Shown: positions 18,247 to 26,975, counted from the stretch's first letter. The stretch is 42,848 nt of DNA from Gemmatimonadota bacterium (GCA_029262155.1 JAJCZW010000074.1:1-42848); one strand, 5' to 3'. Notes: a model not told the origin generated them from the sequence alone. A program made the numbers and translations.

Positions 18247-18337
18247 GCGGAAGCTCCGATGAGGGGGAGAGAGAGGGAGAGAGACGGGATCACTCTCAAC
18301 AATCCGGCCAAATCAACGGTCGGTCAAGAGGGATCGA

Positions 18338-18742
18338 TTAGACATCGGCGGCACCACCGAGCAGGTCCCAACGATTCCCAGCAATGTCGAAGAACACCGC
18401 GACCGTTCCATATGGTTCGACCCGCGGCGCAGAGACGAACTCTACTCCAGCATCCACCATCCGTTGGTGGGCTGCTTCGAAGTCGTCGACTCGAAGAAAG
18501 AAGCCGACTCGACCGGCGCACTGCCCGCCTACGACCTCCGTCTGTCGGTCGCCGTCAGCCCGCGCGAGCAGAATCCCCGTTTCACCACCCGGGGGTCGCA
18601 CAACGACCCATCGCTTGGGGCGCCCGTCATTGGTCAAGGACGGTGCATCCTCAACCAATTCGAACCCCATGACATCGACGAAGAAATCGATCGCCGGGTC
18701 GTAGTCCCTGACCACAAGCGTCACGAGTTGTAGGTGCGACAT
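18338..18742 (-). CDS. VOC (glyoxalase/bleomycin-resistance) superfamily protein
   Basis: The 134-residue protein has the two beta-alpha-beta-beta-beta modules of the vicinal-oxygen-chelate fold. The first is LQLVTLVVRDYDPAIDFFVD with GFELVED, the second GFFLRVDDFEAAHQRMVDAG with FVSAPRVEPYGTVAVFFDI. The ending FFDIAGNRWDLLG is typical of the family. The substrate is unknown. The ATG at 18742 has GGGA upstream and begins exactly at the fold, so an in-frame start at 18808, inside the kinase 3' end, is rejected. The kinase gene ends 25 bases upstream, so cotranscription is possible. Confidence 0.88.
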   Translation of the reverse strand: MSHLQLVTLVVRDYDPAIDFFVDVMGFELVEDAPSLTNDGRPKRWVVVRPPGGETGILLARADGDRQTEVVGGQCAGRVGFFLRVDDFEAAHQRMVDAGVEFVSAPRVEPYGTVAVFFDIAGNRWDLLGGAADV

Positions 18743-18767
18743 TACGTCCCTATGACATGCGAGACCA

Positions 18768-20357
18768 TCACCCGCCCCCCACATCCGGGGCCAGCGCTTG
18801 CTCAACACTCTTGTGCCCGGCGAGCTGTCGATCCACCGCCTCGCTCACCGCACGCGCCCGATCGAGTTGGACGGTAAGATCGTCCACCAACCCGACGCCC
18901 GCCTGAAACTTGAGGAGCGCCACCCGCACATTCTCCAACGCGGCCATGGTGTCGTTCAGCGGTTTCCCGGTGTCTTTCCTGGCGCGCAGACGTTCCGCCC
19001 GGTCTTCGAGCCCTTCGACGACCTCGGGCACGTCGGACATATCCCGCCGTACATGTTCGGGCAGCGCCTCAAACGCAGCCATGGTCGAACGGCCCAGGAT
19101 CAATTCGGTCGCATCGCGAGAGGGCGCCACCTGATGCGCCTTCGCTGACAACCCCCGACCTGCCAGCCGGAAGAATCGGCGCCCCAACCAGCCCGCCCAC
19201 GCCCGATACCAGAGGCTGTTGAACCGACGGAGCCACTTCTTCTGCTGGAGTTCTTCGGCCTCCTCTTCCTGGACCTGGGCTTCCGAGAGCAGGGCATCCC
19301 GGATCGAGTCGAAGACGTACCCCTCGCGGAGGAGCCGGCGTGCGACCATGAGGAGTTGCACCGCCAGAATGATCCCAATGACGCCACCAAGTTGAATACT
19401 GAAGCCTTGGCCACCCCCTCCTTGCCCCCCAACCATCGAGGCCAGAAAAACCATTGTCGTGACTTGCGCGTTGCGAACGAAGTTCCGGACCAACGGCGGG
19501 ACATGCACCACCCGACCTTGGATCTCGCCGATGACACGGGCTAGGTCTTCCCCACTCTCCCATCGATCCTCCGGCGTGGTCTCCAAACATCGGTCGACGA
19601 CGGCGGCCACCTTGTCCGGCACGCCAGGTCGGGCAACGGCGAGTTGCGGAGCCGGACCAGTCATCTGACGAGAGAGGATCATTGGGAGGGTCTCGCCGTC
19701 GATCGGGGCCTTGCCGGTGAGCGCATAGTAGAAGGTGGCGCCGAGCGCGTAGAGATCGCTCCGGGCATCGAGTGACTCGCCCAAGCCCTGTTCCGGGCTC
19801 ATGTAGCGGGCCGTCCCGATAAACTCGCCCACGCCTCGCTCGTCATCCCGCTGGCTCAAGGCGATTCCAAAATCGGTGACCAAGGCGCGTCCGGTGCCCT
19901 GCTCGATCATGATGTTGTCCGGCTTGATGTCGCGGTGAATCACCCCCCGTTGGTGGGCGTACCCCAACGCCCAAGCAACCTCCTGCATCATTGGCATCGC
20001 GACACGGGGAGAAAGCGGGCCGGCGCGTTCGACTCGATCGCGGAGGGTCTCGCCATCGACGAATCCCATAATGAAGAACACCAGGTCTCCATGCGCTTCG
20101 ACCGCATGGATTGGGACGATATTCGGGTGCGAGAGACCGGCGGCGGTCCGGGCTTCCTGGAGAAATCGGTCTCGGTGTTCTTGGTGAGAGGCGAAGACAA
20201 GCGGGAGCAGCTTGATGGCCACCAACCGATCCAGCGCGACGTCACGCGCCAGGAGCACAATCCCCATCCCACCTCGCCCAAGCTCGTACTCGATGGAGAA
20301 GCGACCGGCGAGCACCTCCTGAAGGGCGAGGAACTCTGGGCTCAGGGGAATCGTCAT
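18768..20357 (-). CDS. Membrane-anchored serine/threonine protein kinase
   Basis: The 529-residue protein has a complete Hanks-type kinase domain (about 18-280). Its features are GRGGMGIVLLARD (P-loop), VAIKLL (Lys), HRDIKPDNIM (catalytic loop), TDFGIAL and GTARYMSPEQ. One or two hydrophobic segments follow (VTTMVFLASMVGG and IQLGGVIGIILAVQLLMVA). A ~190-residue helical C-terminal region with acidic coiled-coil features (EAQVQEEEAEELQQKK) has no known sensor domain. The ATG at 20357 has AGGA upstream. A VOC gene follows closely. Confidence 0.94.
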   Translation of the reverse strand: MTIPLSPEFLALQEVLAGRFSIEYELGRGGMGIVLLARDVALDRLVAIKLLPLVFASHQEHRDRFLQEARTAAGLSHPNIVPIHAVEAHGDLVFFIMGFVDGETLRDRVERAGPLSPRVAMPMMQEVAWALGYAHQRGVIHRDIKPDNIMIEQGTGRALVTDFGIALSQRDDERGVGEFIGTARYMSPEQGLGESLDARSDLYALGATFYYALTGKAPIDGETLPMILSRQMTGPAPQLAVARPGVPDKVAAVVDRCLETTPEDRWESGEDLARVIGEIQGRVVHVPPLVRNFVRNAQVTTMVFLASMVGGQGGGGQGFSIQLGGVIGIILAVQLLMVARRLLREGYVFDSIRDALLSEAQVQEEEAEELQQKKWLRRFNSLWYRAWAGWLGRRFFRLAGRGLSAKAHQVAPSRDATELILGRSTMAAFEALPEHVRRDMSDVPEVVEGLEDRAERLRARKDTGKPLNDTMAALENVRVALLKFQAGVGLVDDLTVQLDRARAVSEAVDRQLAGHKSVEQALAPDVGGG

Positions 20358-20483
20358 GATCGAGTCCTACGGCGAGGGAGGCCCAAACGTTTCACATCAT
20401 AAGGTCACACCGGCTTGTCGCGTTTGATCGTTAGGTGATACGACGACTCACGACACGCATCGCGCCACAACCACGGATTGCTG

Positions 20484-20996
20484 TCAGCCGCACCCAACTC
20501 CGGCGGTCCGGCTGGTGACCATGCGCAATCGCTTCAGCAACACAATACCCAGCACACCAACAACGGGCGACGTCAGCACTCCAGGAAAGTATCCCCCAGC
20601 CCAAACAGACAAGAGCGGATGGGCAACACCGTTTGTGATCGACCCGATGGCCAGGAACCAGAGTGGAAACAACGCCAACCGATACCGGCCCGCCAACCCC
20701 CACACGCTCAGGCCCCAGACCACCAGCCACCCCACATTGAATGCCACGAAGACTGGAACCGAGATCGGGCCAAGGCCAAACAGTGCCGGCAGTCGTTGGT
20801 GAAACCCGGTCGCCAATTCTTCAGTAAAGTGTACTGCCTGAAAAAGAGTGGCGACTAGCGCGACCTGTACCGCTCCTCGGACGTACCTCCCGCACTCGGC
20901 GGCCCAACCACGAGTAAGGGTAAGGAACAGAGCCACCATCGCAGCGGCGCCAAGGACGACTGCACTGGGGAGGAAACGAAGGAAGGGTTCACTCAT
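20484..20996 (-). CDS. HXXEE domain membrane protein
   Basis: The 170-residue protein has about five hydrophobic segments. The first conserved motif of the HXXEE family is HFTEELATGF; NGVAHPLLSVWAGGYFPG supplies the later conserved His and Gly/Pro positions. The family is a small membrane group without established function; conserved His and Glu suggest an enzymatic or metal site in the membrane. The gene is divergent from the gene at 21131, with a 19-bp palindrome between them. Confidence 0.82.
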   Translation of the reverse strand: MSEPFLRFLPSAVVLGAAAMVALFLTLTRGWAAECGRYVRGAVQVALVATLFQAVHFTEELATGFHQRLPALFGLGPISVPVFVAFNVGWLVVWGLSVWGLAGRYRLALFPLWFLAIGSITNGVAHPLLSVWAGGYFPGVLTSPVVGVLGIVLLKRLRMVTSRTAGVGCG

Positions 20997-21059
20997 CTGG
21001 GTCGTCTCATTAGGACCTCCACATGCGAGCCCTCAGAACCTAGTCGTGTCGTGACAGGA

Positions 21060-21078
21060 CTGTTGTACAGTACAGCAG
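21060..21078. promoter_or_regulatory. 19-bp palindrome in a divergent promoter region
   Basis: CTGTTGTACAGTACAGCAG has 9-base arms around a central A with 8 of 9 complementary positions; TGTAC/GTACA is the perfect core. It is preceded by the short palindrome TGTCGTGACA at 21047-21056. It lies between the HXXEE gene (start 20996, minus) and the gene at 21131 (plus) and is probably an operator. The regulator is unknown. Confidence 0.5.
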
Positions 21079-21130
21079 TGTGCTACCCTCCCCGAATCCC
21101 TGGGGACCACGGAAAGGACCCAGATACTCC

Positions 21131-21991
21131 ATGGCGGACCGCGATCCTGAGATTCTGAGCGAGGAAGAAGCAGGCCGGTTGTGGGAACGAGCGGCGGAAC
21201 TCCAAGCAGAGGCGGCCAAGAGGATCGAACCTCGGGAGGTCAGCAACCTCGAGAGCGTCCCTCAAGGGTACGCCTTGACTCATGTGCGTTCCGCCGCGCT
21301 TGAGGCGGGCATCGGCACCGAGTTCGTGGATACCGCGTTGGCCGATCTTCGAAGCGAGCGGGCCCTCCCCAAGGCACAAAAGAGTCATCCTCTTGCCCGC
21401 AGATTTCTCAAGAATCCCCCCCACACCATCACCGTACGGCGTGTCATCGATGCAACGTCCCAAGACGTGTTCTCCGCGATGGAAGCGGTGTTTCCTGAGG
21501 AGCCATTTCGCCTAACCTTGATTGAGAAGCAGGGCGATCCACTTCGCCAAGGTATCCTCACCTTCGATATCCAAGGACTCGATACCACACTCCCTCACGG
21601 ATTTGCCTACGCCGCTCGCGAAATCGGGCTCCGCCAGGTGTTCGTCTCGCTCCGGACGATCGAAGGCTCTCGCCCCTCCTCGGAGATGACGGTCCACAGT
21701 CCCATCACGTCGCATAACATCGGCCTGGCCATCGGAACGCTCGCTGGCACACTCGGTGGTGCAATAGGGTTCGGAGTGGGCGTCGCCGGGGGTGTCGGTC
21801 TCGCCGCCCTGGGACTGGCCAGCGGGATCGTACCGGTGATAGCGATTGGGGGTGTCGTGGCAGGGGGCGGGCTCGGCGTGAAAGGATTTCGAGCGCTTTA
21901 CCACTACAGTGTCCACAAGGCGCGGAAGGCCATCGAGGGACTGGTGGGCGCCGTGGCAACACGAGCACAGGGTGGCTGGCAGGGAAGCTAG
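21131..21991 (+). CDS. Hypothetical protein with N-terminal helical domain and C-terminal glycine-rich membrane hairpin
   Basis: The 286-residue protein starts with ILSEEEAGRLWERAAELQAEAAKR, an acidic helical element. VRSAALEAGIGTEFVDTALADL then resembles SHOCT-like or short helical-hairpin modules. A beta-rich middle part contains TITVRRVIDATSQDVFSAME. The glycine-rich hydrophobic stretch near residues 200-255 (IGLAIGTLAGTLGGAIGFG and onward) probably inserts in membrane. I do not know a function. The ATG at 21131 has AAAGGA about 13 bases upstream, a long spacing, so the start is only moderately sure. Confidence 0.72.
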   Translation: MADRDPEILSEEEAGRLWERAAELQAEAAKRIEPREVSNLESVPQGYALTHVRSAALEAGIGTEFVDTALADLRSERALPKAQKSHPLARRFLKNPPHTITVRRVIDATSQDVFSAMEAVFPEEPFRLTLIEKQGDPLRQGILTFDIQGLDTTLPHGFAYAAREIGLRQVFVSLRTIEGSRPSSEMTVHSPITSHNIGLAIGTLAGTLGGAIGFGVGVAGGVGLAALGLASGIVPVIAIGGVVAGGGLGVKGFRALYHYSVHKARKAIEGLVGAVATRAQGGWQGS

Positions 21992-22091
21992 GCATTCGTT
22001 CACAACACCTGCTAGGATCACTCGCGACTGATCGCTGGCCCCTGCGCCAGAACGATACCGCACCCAGCCTACCACTCCCTACCATACCCCC

Positions 22092-22433
22092 ATGGCCCGG
22101 AAGACCTACTTCGTCTATGTCGTGGCGAGCCGTACCCGCGTGCTCTACGTGGGGATGACCAGTAACCTGCATCGACGCCTGTTCGAACACCGGACCGGCG
22201 CCCGACCCGGACTCTCTGCCCGTTACGGAACCACCCGGTTGGTGTACTACGAGGCACATAACACCGAGCGGAGCGCCGTCTCCCGATCCCAGATGATGCG
22301 GCGATGGGACCGGCGCGCCAAGGTGACACTCATCGAGTCCCTGAATCCCGGATGGACCGACTTCGCCAAGCGGTGGTATACAGCCCCGGCCCTGACCGCG
22401 GCGGCGGAAGAGAATCAGCGGCCGGATTCATAA
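22092..22433 (+). CDS. GIY-YIG nuclease family protein (UPF0213-like)
   Basis: The 113-residue protein is a single GIY-YIG domain. Its motifs are FVYVVASRTRVLYVGMTSNL (the GIY and YIG positions read VYV and YVG), RRLFEHR (conserved Arg and His) and YYEAHNTERSAVSRSQMMRR, which supplies the catalytic Glu region and basic helix. Stand-alone proteins of this kind are often annotated as excinuclease-like; their substrate is unknown. It stands next to an array of palindromic repeats, but no direct link is shown. Confidence 0.9.
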   Translation: MARKTYFVYVVASRTRVLYVGMTSNLHRRLFEHRTGARPGLSARYGTTRLVYYEAHNTERSAVSRSQMMRRWDRRAKVTLIESLNPGWTDFAKRWYTAPALTAAAEENQRPDS

Positions 22434-22512
22434 CCCCCCGCCGTTCCGATCCCCCTGGCTACCTCCGGTACCAGCTCCCGACCCCTGGCAACCCAGTCCT
22501 TCAGAAAGTGAA

Positions 22513-23157
22513 GCGTCCTTCAGGACGCATCGCCATAGGCGCCGAGCGCGGGCTTCAGCCCGCGAACACAACGACGCTCGCACCGTTATCCGCTGGCTCC
22601 GCTTCCTCGACTGAAGTCGAGGCTCGGCGCGCGCCGCGCGACCTGCCCTGAAGGGCAGAACTCCGGTCGGTTCTCAAACCCAGAGGCCGTAGATAGCGCA
22701 GGGAGCATATCGAGAGACGACCCAACAACAGGTGGGTGGGCTGTGGGCCTCCCTGTCCTACCCGTCTTCTGCGTGAAATTCTCACAACCAGAATCCATGG
22801 ACCGAAGAGGCGTCCTTCAGGACGCGCCGCCGTAGGCGCCGAGCGCGGGCTTCAGCCCGTGAACACAACGACGCTCGCACCGTTATCCGCTGGCTCCGCT
22901 TCCTCGACTGAAGTCGAGGCTCGGCGCGCGCCGCGCGACCTGCCCTGAAGGGCAGAACTCCCATCGGTTGTTGCACGCAGAGACCGTAGATGCGCAGTGG
23001 GATTACCGAGAGACGACCCAACAACAGGTGGGTGGGCTGTGGGCCTCAGTGTCCTCCGCGTCTTCTGCGTGAGGTTTTCCCAACCAGAGTTCTTCGTCCG
23101 AAGAAGCGTCCTTCAAGGCGCGCCCCCGTAGGCACCGAGCGCGGGCTTCAGCCCGCG
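22513..23157. repeat. Three tandem ~297-bp composite palindromic repeats (third truncated)
   Basis: Units start at 22513, 22810 and 23106; the third stops after about 52 bases. A full unit carries four hairpin-forming palindromes: GCGTCCTTCAGGACGC (22513), CGCGGGCTTCAGCCCGCG (22547), CCTCGACTGAAGTCGAGG (22605) and CTGCCCTGAAGGGCAG (22643). All share the core CTTCAG, two in one orientation and two as its complement CTGAAG. A conserved segment with CAACAACAGGTGGGTGGGCT and GTCTTCTGCGTGA follows. The whole 22434-23192 gap has no credible gene. Confidence 0.85.
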
Positions 23158-23192
23158 AAGAGAGAGAAAGAGAGAGCGTTAGGCACTTGTCC

Positions 23193-25406
23193 CTATGCGG
23201 TCCGAATTGCTAACGGCAACGTCCGGTATCGCCGACCTGTGGCCGCGGCAATCGCATTCGCCAACGCTGGAGGAGTGGGCGGCACCGACGGTTCGCCCAG
23301 CCCGGTCGGGTGGGTGTCGGTCTCGATGAAATGGGCCTCGATGATCGGCGGCACTTCGCGCATCCGAATGAGATGGTAGGTATCGAAGTTCTGTTGCTCG
23401 ACGGCACCCCCGGCGATCGTGATCCGTTCCTTGAGGGCTGCACTCAATCCTTGAGTAACTCCACCTTCAATCTGCGCCCGAGCGCCAACCGGGTTCAGCA
23501 CCGGCCCGCAATCCACTGCACACACTGCCCGCTCGACCTTGAGTCGGTCATTGACCACCGAGACCTCGATCACCACGGCGGCATAGCTCAGATGATCGAT
23601 CCCACAGGCGATTCCCATCCCCGACCCCGCGGGGAGCGACCGTCCCCATCCCGCCTTTTCAGCAGCCAGCCGTAGCACACCCTTTAGTCGCTCGGGATCA
23701 AAGGGGAACTGGCGCGATTGCGACGGCGCATCTGCTGGCAACTGATCGATGAGTGCCAGCCGGAACGCGACCGGATCCTGACCAGCTCGCGCGGCCAGTT
23801 CGTCCATCATCGTCTCGACCACGAAGGTGTTGTGCGTCGTGTGGACCGCCCGCCACCATCCACGAGGTACCCCGGAATCGAGGAGGGTGTACTCCCACTT
23901 CCGATTCGGAATCCGGTACAACATGTTGGCACCACCGTCGGTCTCCCCTCGTCCCCATCCTCCCTTCGGCGTCTCGCCCCCGTTGGTCGCCGAGATCGAC
24001 GGAGTCGTGAATCGCTGCCGCCAGGCAACCGGGAGCCCGTCGGTTCCTAACGCTGCGTCGACGCGATGCATCGCACACGGTCGATAGAAGTCATGACCCA
24101 GATCATCCTCCCGCGTCCACACCACCTTGACCGGGGCTTGAATCTTCTGCGACACCAGCGCCGCTTCCACCGTGAAATCGGGATTGATCCGCCGCCCAAA
24201 GCCACCACCCATCAGAGTCACGTGAGTCGTGACGTTTGTCACCTTCAGGTTGAGCGTCTCCGCCACCGCCTGTGAAGCCCAATCGGGAAACTGCGTGGGA
24301 GACCAGATCTCGACCCGATCTCCTTCAACATGGGCGGTGCAGTTTTGCGGCTCCATCGTCGCATGAGACAAAAAAGGAAACTCGTATTCGGCGCTGAGCG
24401 TCTCCTGCGCCTCACCGAGTGTCGCATCTGCGTCGCCAACGGAGAAGACGGTTTCGTCACAAGGCAAGGCGAGCGTCCCCTGCATCTGATCACGATATCC
24501 CTCGCTACTCTCACCCGACCGCGTCTCCACGTCCCACTCTACCTGCAGTGCCTTCCGACCTTCCAAGGCGGCCCAGGTGTTGTCAGCGATCACCGCGACT
24601 CCTGCATGCACATGGATGCCGTTGGCGACTGCTGGCACCTCAACCACCTTCTGCACACCGGGAACGGCAAGCGCCGCAGTGGGGTCGAACGACTTGACCC
24701 CACCGCCAAAGACACGGGTACGCGCGATCGCGGCGTAGGCCATCCCGGGTACCTTCACATCGAGGCCGTAGGTAGCACGCCCATGCAGGATATCGGTCAG
24801 ATCGACCGCCGAGCGGTCGGTCCCCAGGACGGTCCAGTCACTTTGCGGTTTGAGTGAAACGCCGGTCGGCACCGACCGAAGTGCAGCACCGGCGGCCACG
24901 TCACCGTACTTGAGCTTCTTCCCACTCGTATGGAGCACCGTAGAGCCGACAGTGGTGCATTCATCAACTGGAACGCCCCACATCTCTGCAGCTTCGGCCA
25001 CGAGCATCGCTCGGAGCGTCGCACCAGCGGTTCGAAGCGGCGTGAAGGTCGATCGGACGCTGCTGCTTCCGCCCGTCCCTTGGCTTCCGTACCGCGGATC
25101 GAATCCCGCCGTCCGGACTTCAATCCCGTTCCAATCGGCATCCAACTCCTCGGCGACCAACATCGCAAGCGAGGTGCGGACTCCCTGGCCCATCTCCGAA
25201 CGCGGAACAGTGATCGTCACCGTGTTGTTCGGTGCGATCTGAATGTAGAGGTCGGGCGACCCACTCTCAGAATCAGCGCCGGCTCCACGAGCCCGCCGAA
25301 TCAGTGGCGGGAGACCTACCGCTAGTGCGATCCCGCCTCCGGCGACGGTGACTACTCGGAAGAAGGTTCGGCGGGAAACCCCACGCGTCCCGGTCGTCGT
25401 CGGCAT
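23193..25406 (-). CDS. Molybdenum hydroxylase large subunit (xanthine dehydrogenase family, isoquinoline 1-oxidoreductase beta-like)
   Basis: The 737-residue protein binds molybdopterin and catalyses hydroxylation or oxidation of an aldehyde or N-heterocycle. A twin-arginine signal (SRRTFFRVV) at the N-terminus indicates export. The pterin-binding and active-site motifs are visible: VPRSEMGQGVRTSLAML, LMGGGFGRRINPD, VDCGPVLNPVGARAQIEGG and GLGEPSVPP, whose Glu is the catalytic base. Length and order fit the IorB group, which has a two-domain large subunit and no separate FAD subunit. It follows the iron-sulfur subunit by two bases. The substrate cannot be read from sequence. Confidence 0.93.
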   Translation of the reverse strand: MPTTTGTRGVSRRTFFRVVTVAGGGIALAVGLPPLIRRARGAGADSESGSPDLYIQIAPNNTVTITVPRSEMGQGVRTSLAMLVAEELDADWNGIEVRTAGFDPRYGSQGTGGSSSVRSTFTPLRTAGATLRAMLVAEAAEMWGVPVDECTTVGSTVLHTSGKKLKYGDVAAGAALRSVPTGVSLKPQSDWTVLGTDRSAVDLTDILHGRATYGLDVKVPGMAYAAIARTRVFGGGVKSFDPTAALAVPGVQKVVEVPAVANGIHVHAGVAVIADNTWAALEGRKALQVEWDVETRSGESSEGYRDQMQGTLALPCDETVFSVGDADATLGEAQETLSAEYEFPFLSHATMEPQNCTAHVEGDRVEIWSPTQFPDWASQAVAETLNLKVTNVTTHVTLMGGGFGRRINPDFTVEAALVSQKIQAPVKVVWTREDDLGHDFYRPCAMHRVDAALGTDGLPVAWRQRFTTPSISATNGGETPKGGWGRGETDGGANMLYRIPNRKWEYTLLDSGVPRGWWRAVHTTHNTFVVETMMDELAARAGQDPVAFRLALIDQLPADAPSQSRQFPFDPERLKGVLRLAAEKAGWGRSLPAGSGMGIACGIDHLSYAAVVIEVSVVNDRLKVERAVCAVDCGPVLNPVGARAQIEGGVTQGLSAALKERITIAGGAVEQQNFDTYHLIRMREVPPIIEAHFIETDTHPTGLGEPSVPPTPPALANAIAAATGRRYRTLPLAIRTA

Positions 25407-25408
25407 CG

Positions 25409-25873
25409 CTATCTTCCCCCCCCGGCCTTGATATCGGCCGCCCGCTTGATCGCCTTTCGAATCCGAACATAGGTCCCGCAGCGGCAGATGTTCCCTTCCA
25501 TCGCCGCGTCAATATCTGCGTCCGTCGGATGGGGAGTCGTTTCCAGAAGCGCCGCCGCGCTCATCAGCTGCCCCGACTGGCAATACCCACATTGGGGGAC
25601 GTTTAACTCCTGCCAGGCACGCTGCACCGGGTGATCGCCCTCTGCATCGAGTCCCTCGATGGTGGTGATCGCCTTGCCGGTTGCCGCCGAGACCGGAGTG
25701 GTACACGACCTGATCGGTCGCCCATCGAGATGGACCGTGCAGGCACCGCAAAGCGACATCCCGCACCCGAATTTCGTGCCAGTCATGCCGAGCACGTCGC
25801 GGAGAACCCAAAGGAGCGGCATCTCGGCTGATACATCGACATCGTGCAGCGCACCGTTGATCAGGAGTTGCAT
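25409..25873 (-). CDS. [2Fe-2S] small subunit of the molybdenum hydroxylase (IorA-like)
   Basis: The 154-residue protein has the plant-ferredoxin [2Fe-2S] site [21 protein letters not shown] split as C-x4-C-x2-C with the fourth Cys in RSC. The second [2Fe-2S] site is CGYCQSGQ with [13 protein letters not shown]. It passes electrons from the molybdenum centre to an acceptor. The ATG at 25873 has GGAG 8 bases upstream; the frame stays open much further upstream but that part is not protein-like. The large subunit follows after two bases. Confidence 0.95.
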   Translation of the reverse strand: MQLLINGALHDVDVSAEMPLLWVLRDVLGMTGTKFGCGMSLCGACTVHLDGRPIRSCTTPVSAATGKAITTIEGLDAEGDHPVQRAWQELNVPQCGYCQSGQLMSAAALLETTPHPTDADIDAAMEGNICRCGTYVRIRKAIKRAADIKAGGGR

Positions 25874-25987
25874 AACAAAATCTCCAAGCCGACAGACGGG
25901 AAGCAACGAGCAGTTACAACAAGTATCCGTGCCTACACGACTAGGCGCAAGCAGAACCCGATTAACACCGTCGGGCTGTTGACGTCT

Positions 25988-26040
25988 AAAGGAGGTGAGA
26001 GGGGAATAACCCCCAGTCCTCGGACTGGAACAGAAGGAGT
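25988..26040 (+). promoter_or_regulatory. Structured leader of the Spy-like gene with a spare, very strong SD-like element
   Basis: AAAGGAGGTGA at 25988-25998 is an 11-base match to the complement of the 16S rRNA tail, but no standard start codon follows at a normal distance. Two small hairpins come next: GGGG/CCCC around 26001-26013 and CCAGTCCTCGGACTGG at 26013-26028. The gene's own AAGGAG at 26034 follows. Confidence 0.45.
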
Positions 26041-26044
26041 CACC

Positions 26045-26626
26045 ATGATACGACAGATCGTTTCCATCGGGTTGCTCGTCGGGGTGGTTTTGCCCGCGGC
26101 GGTGGCAGCCCAAGAAGGCCAGGAACCGGCCCAGACCAGTCGGATGCGGGCCCCCGTCTCGGCTGAAGCGGTCCTCGGTATGCGAGCCCGGTTGGAGTTG
26201 ACCGAGGATCAAATCGTCCAACTCTCTCGGTTGAGGGAACAGGACGTTGCGCGCCGACAAGACCAGATGGCTTGGGCCCTCGATCTTCGGTCGCGCCTCC
26301 AGGCAGGTGACCTCAGCCGAGATGAGTTCGCAGCCCAGATGTCGAAGGCACGAGAGGGATTCCGTGAACGAGGGCAGGCAAGGACCGAACAGGTCACCGG
26401 ACTCCTGAGTGATGCCCAACGCGAGAAGTTCGGCACCATCCGCCGGGAGGCGTTCCGACAAAGGGCCCGGATGAACGCACAGGGTAGTCGAGGACAGGGG
26501 CGGGCTGGGGCAGCCCGGGGTCAAAGAGGAATGCGCGGCGGGATCCAACGAGGACGGGGCAATAGAGGTGGGGGACTCCGTCGAGGTGGTAGACCCCAAT
26601 TGGACAGGCTGCAACGAATTCGGTAG
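26045..26626 (+). CDS. Exported Spy/CpxP-like protein with basic RG-rich tail
   Basis: The 193-residue protein has a signal peptide ([22 protein letters not shown]). A helical region follows with the LTxxQ-type motif [15 protein letters not shown] and a second copy-like segment [17 protein letters not shown], as in Spy/CpxP periplasmic chaperones. The last 50 residues are very rich in Arg and Gly ([20 protein letters not shown]), which is unlike Spy itself and could bind nucleic acid or polyanions (speculation). AAGGAG lies 6 bases before the ATG. A 12-bp-stem hairpin lies 22 bases after the stop. Confidence 0.82.
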   Translation: MIRQIVSIGLLVGVVLPAAVAAQEGQEPAQTSRMRAPVSAEAVLGMRARLELTEDQIVQLSRLREQDVARRQDQMAWALDLRSRLQAGDLSRDEFAAQMSKAREGFRERGQARTEQVTGLLSDAQREKFGTIRREAFRQRARMNAQGSRGQGRAGAARGQRGMRGGIQRGRGNRGGGLRRGGRPQLDRLQRIR

Positions 26627-26648
26627 CACACCCGATCATGTCTCACTC

Positions 26649-26675
26649 AAACGGCGACCTTCGAGGTCGCCGTTT
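26649..26675. terminator. Strong bidirectional terminator
   Basis: AAACGGCGACCT and AGGTCGCCGTTT form a perfect 12-bp stem around TCG, with A/T ends suiting both strands. It lies between the Spy-like gene and the convergent small gene at 26712. Confidence 0.8.
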
Positions 26676-26711
26676 CTGCGTTCATAAGGACATCCATATA
26701 TATGGGCGCCC

Positions 26712-26975
26712 TTAACCAGAGCCGCGTAGCCTGCGTACCGCCGTGCCCAGCGCCCAGGTTGTCCTCACGGTCCTGGTGCCATTCTGAATCGCGACTTCGG
26801 CCGAGCCGGTCCCCAACCCTAAGAGGGTCCCGGTGATGCCGGTTCCCTCTTGAACAAACCGACACCCCACCGGGAGCGTCGATAGCGGTTGGGATCGATC
26901 GAGCGCGACTTCAAGATCGAATTCCATCTGGCCCGAGAGTTCATCGACAGCAGGAAGGGAAAGATGGTCGGCCAT
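26712..26975 (-). CDS. Small hypothetical protein
   Basis: The 87-residue protein starts with an acidic helix-like part (LPAVDELSGQMEFDLEVALD). A beta-rich part follows with GCRFVQEGTGITGTLLGLG and a basic end (TTWALGTAVRRLRGSG). No family is recognised. Support comes from the sensible composition and from the terminator placed after it. The ATG at 26975 has GAGGG very close upstream; a GTG at 27005 in the same frame has no ribosome site. I treat it as a probable but unproven gene. Confidence 0.5.
   Translation of the reverse strand: MADHLSLPAVDELSGQMEFDLEVALDRSQPLSTLPVGCRFVQEGTGITGTLLGLGTGSAEVAIQNGTRTVRTTWALGTAVRRLRGSG

Noticed and set aside
15242-20357. PP2C and Ser/Thr kinase as one operon
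   Set aside because: They are on opposite strands with other genes between them; only a functional link is possible.
22304-23024. Several 65-115 codon frames inside the repeats
   Set aside because: The same peptide is repeated in each unit because the DNA is repeated; composition is that of palindromic GC-rich sequence and no ribosome sites fit.
22513-23157. CRISPR array
   Set aside because: Units are ~297 bp tandem copies with internal palindromes; there are no short repeats with unique spacers and no cas genes.
25874-26629. Upstream extension of the iron-sulfur subunit frame to 26629
   Set aside because: It is antisense to the Spy-like gene and crosses the promoter region; the ferredoxin domain begins at the ATG at 25873.
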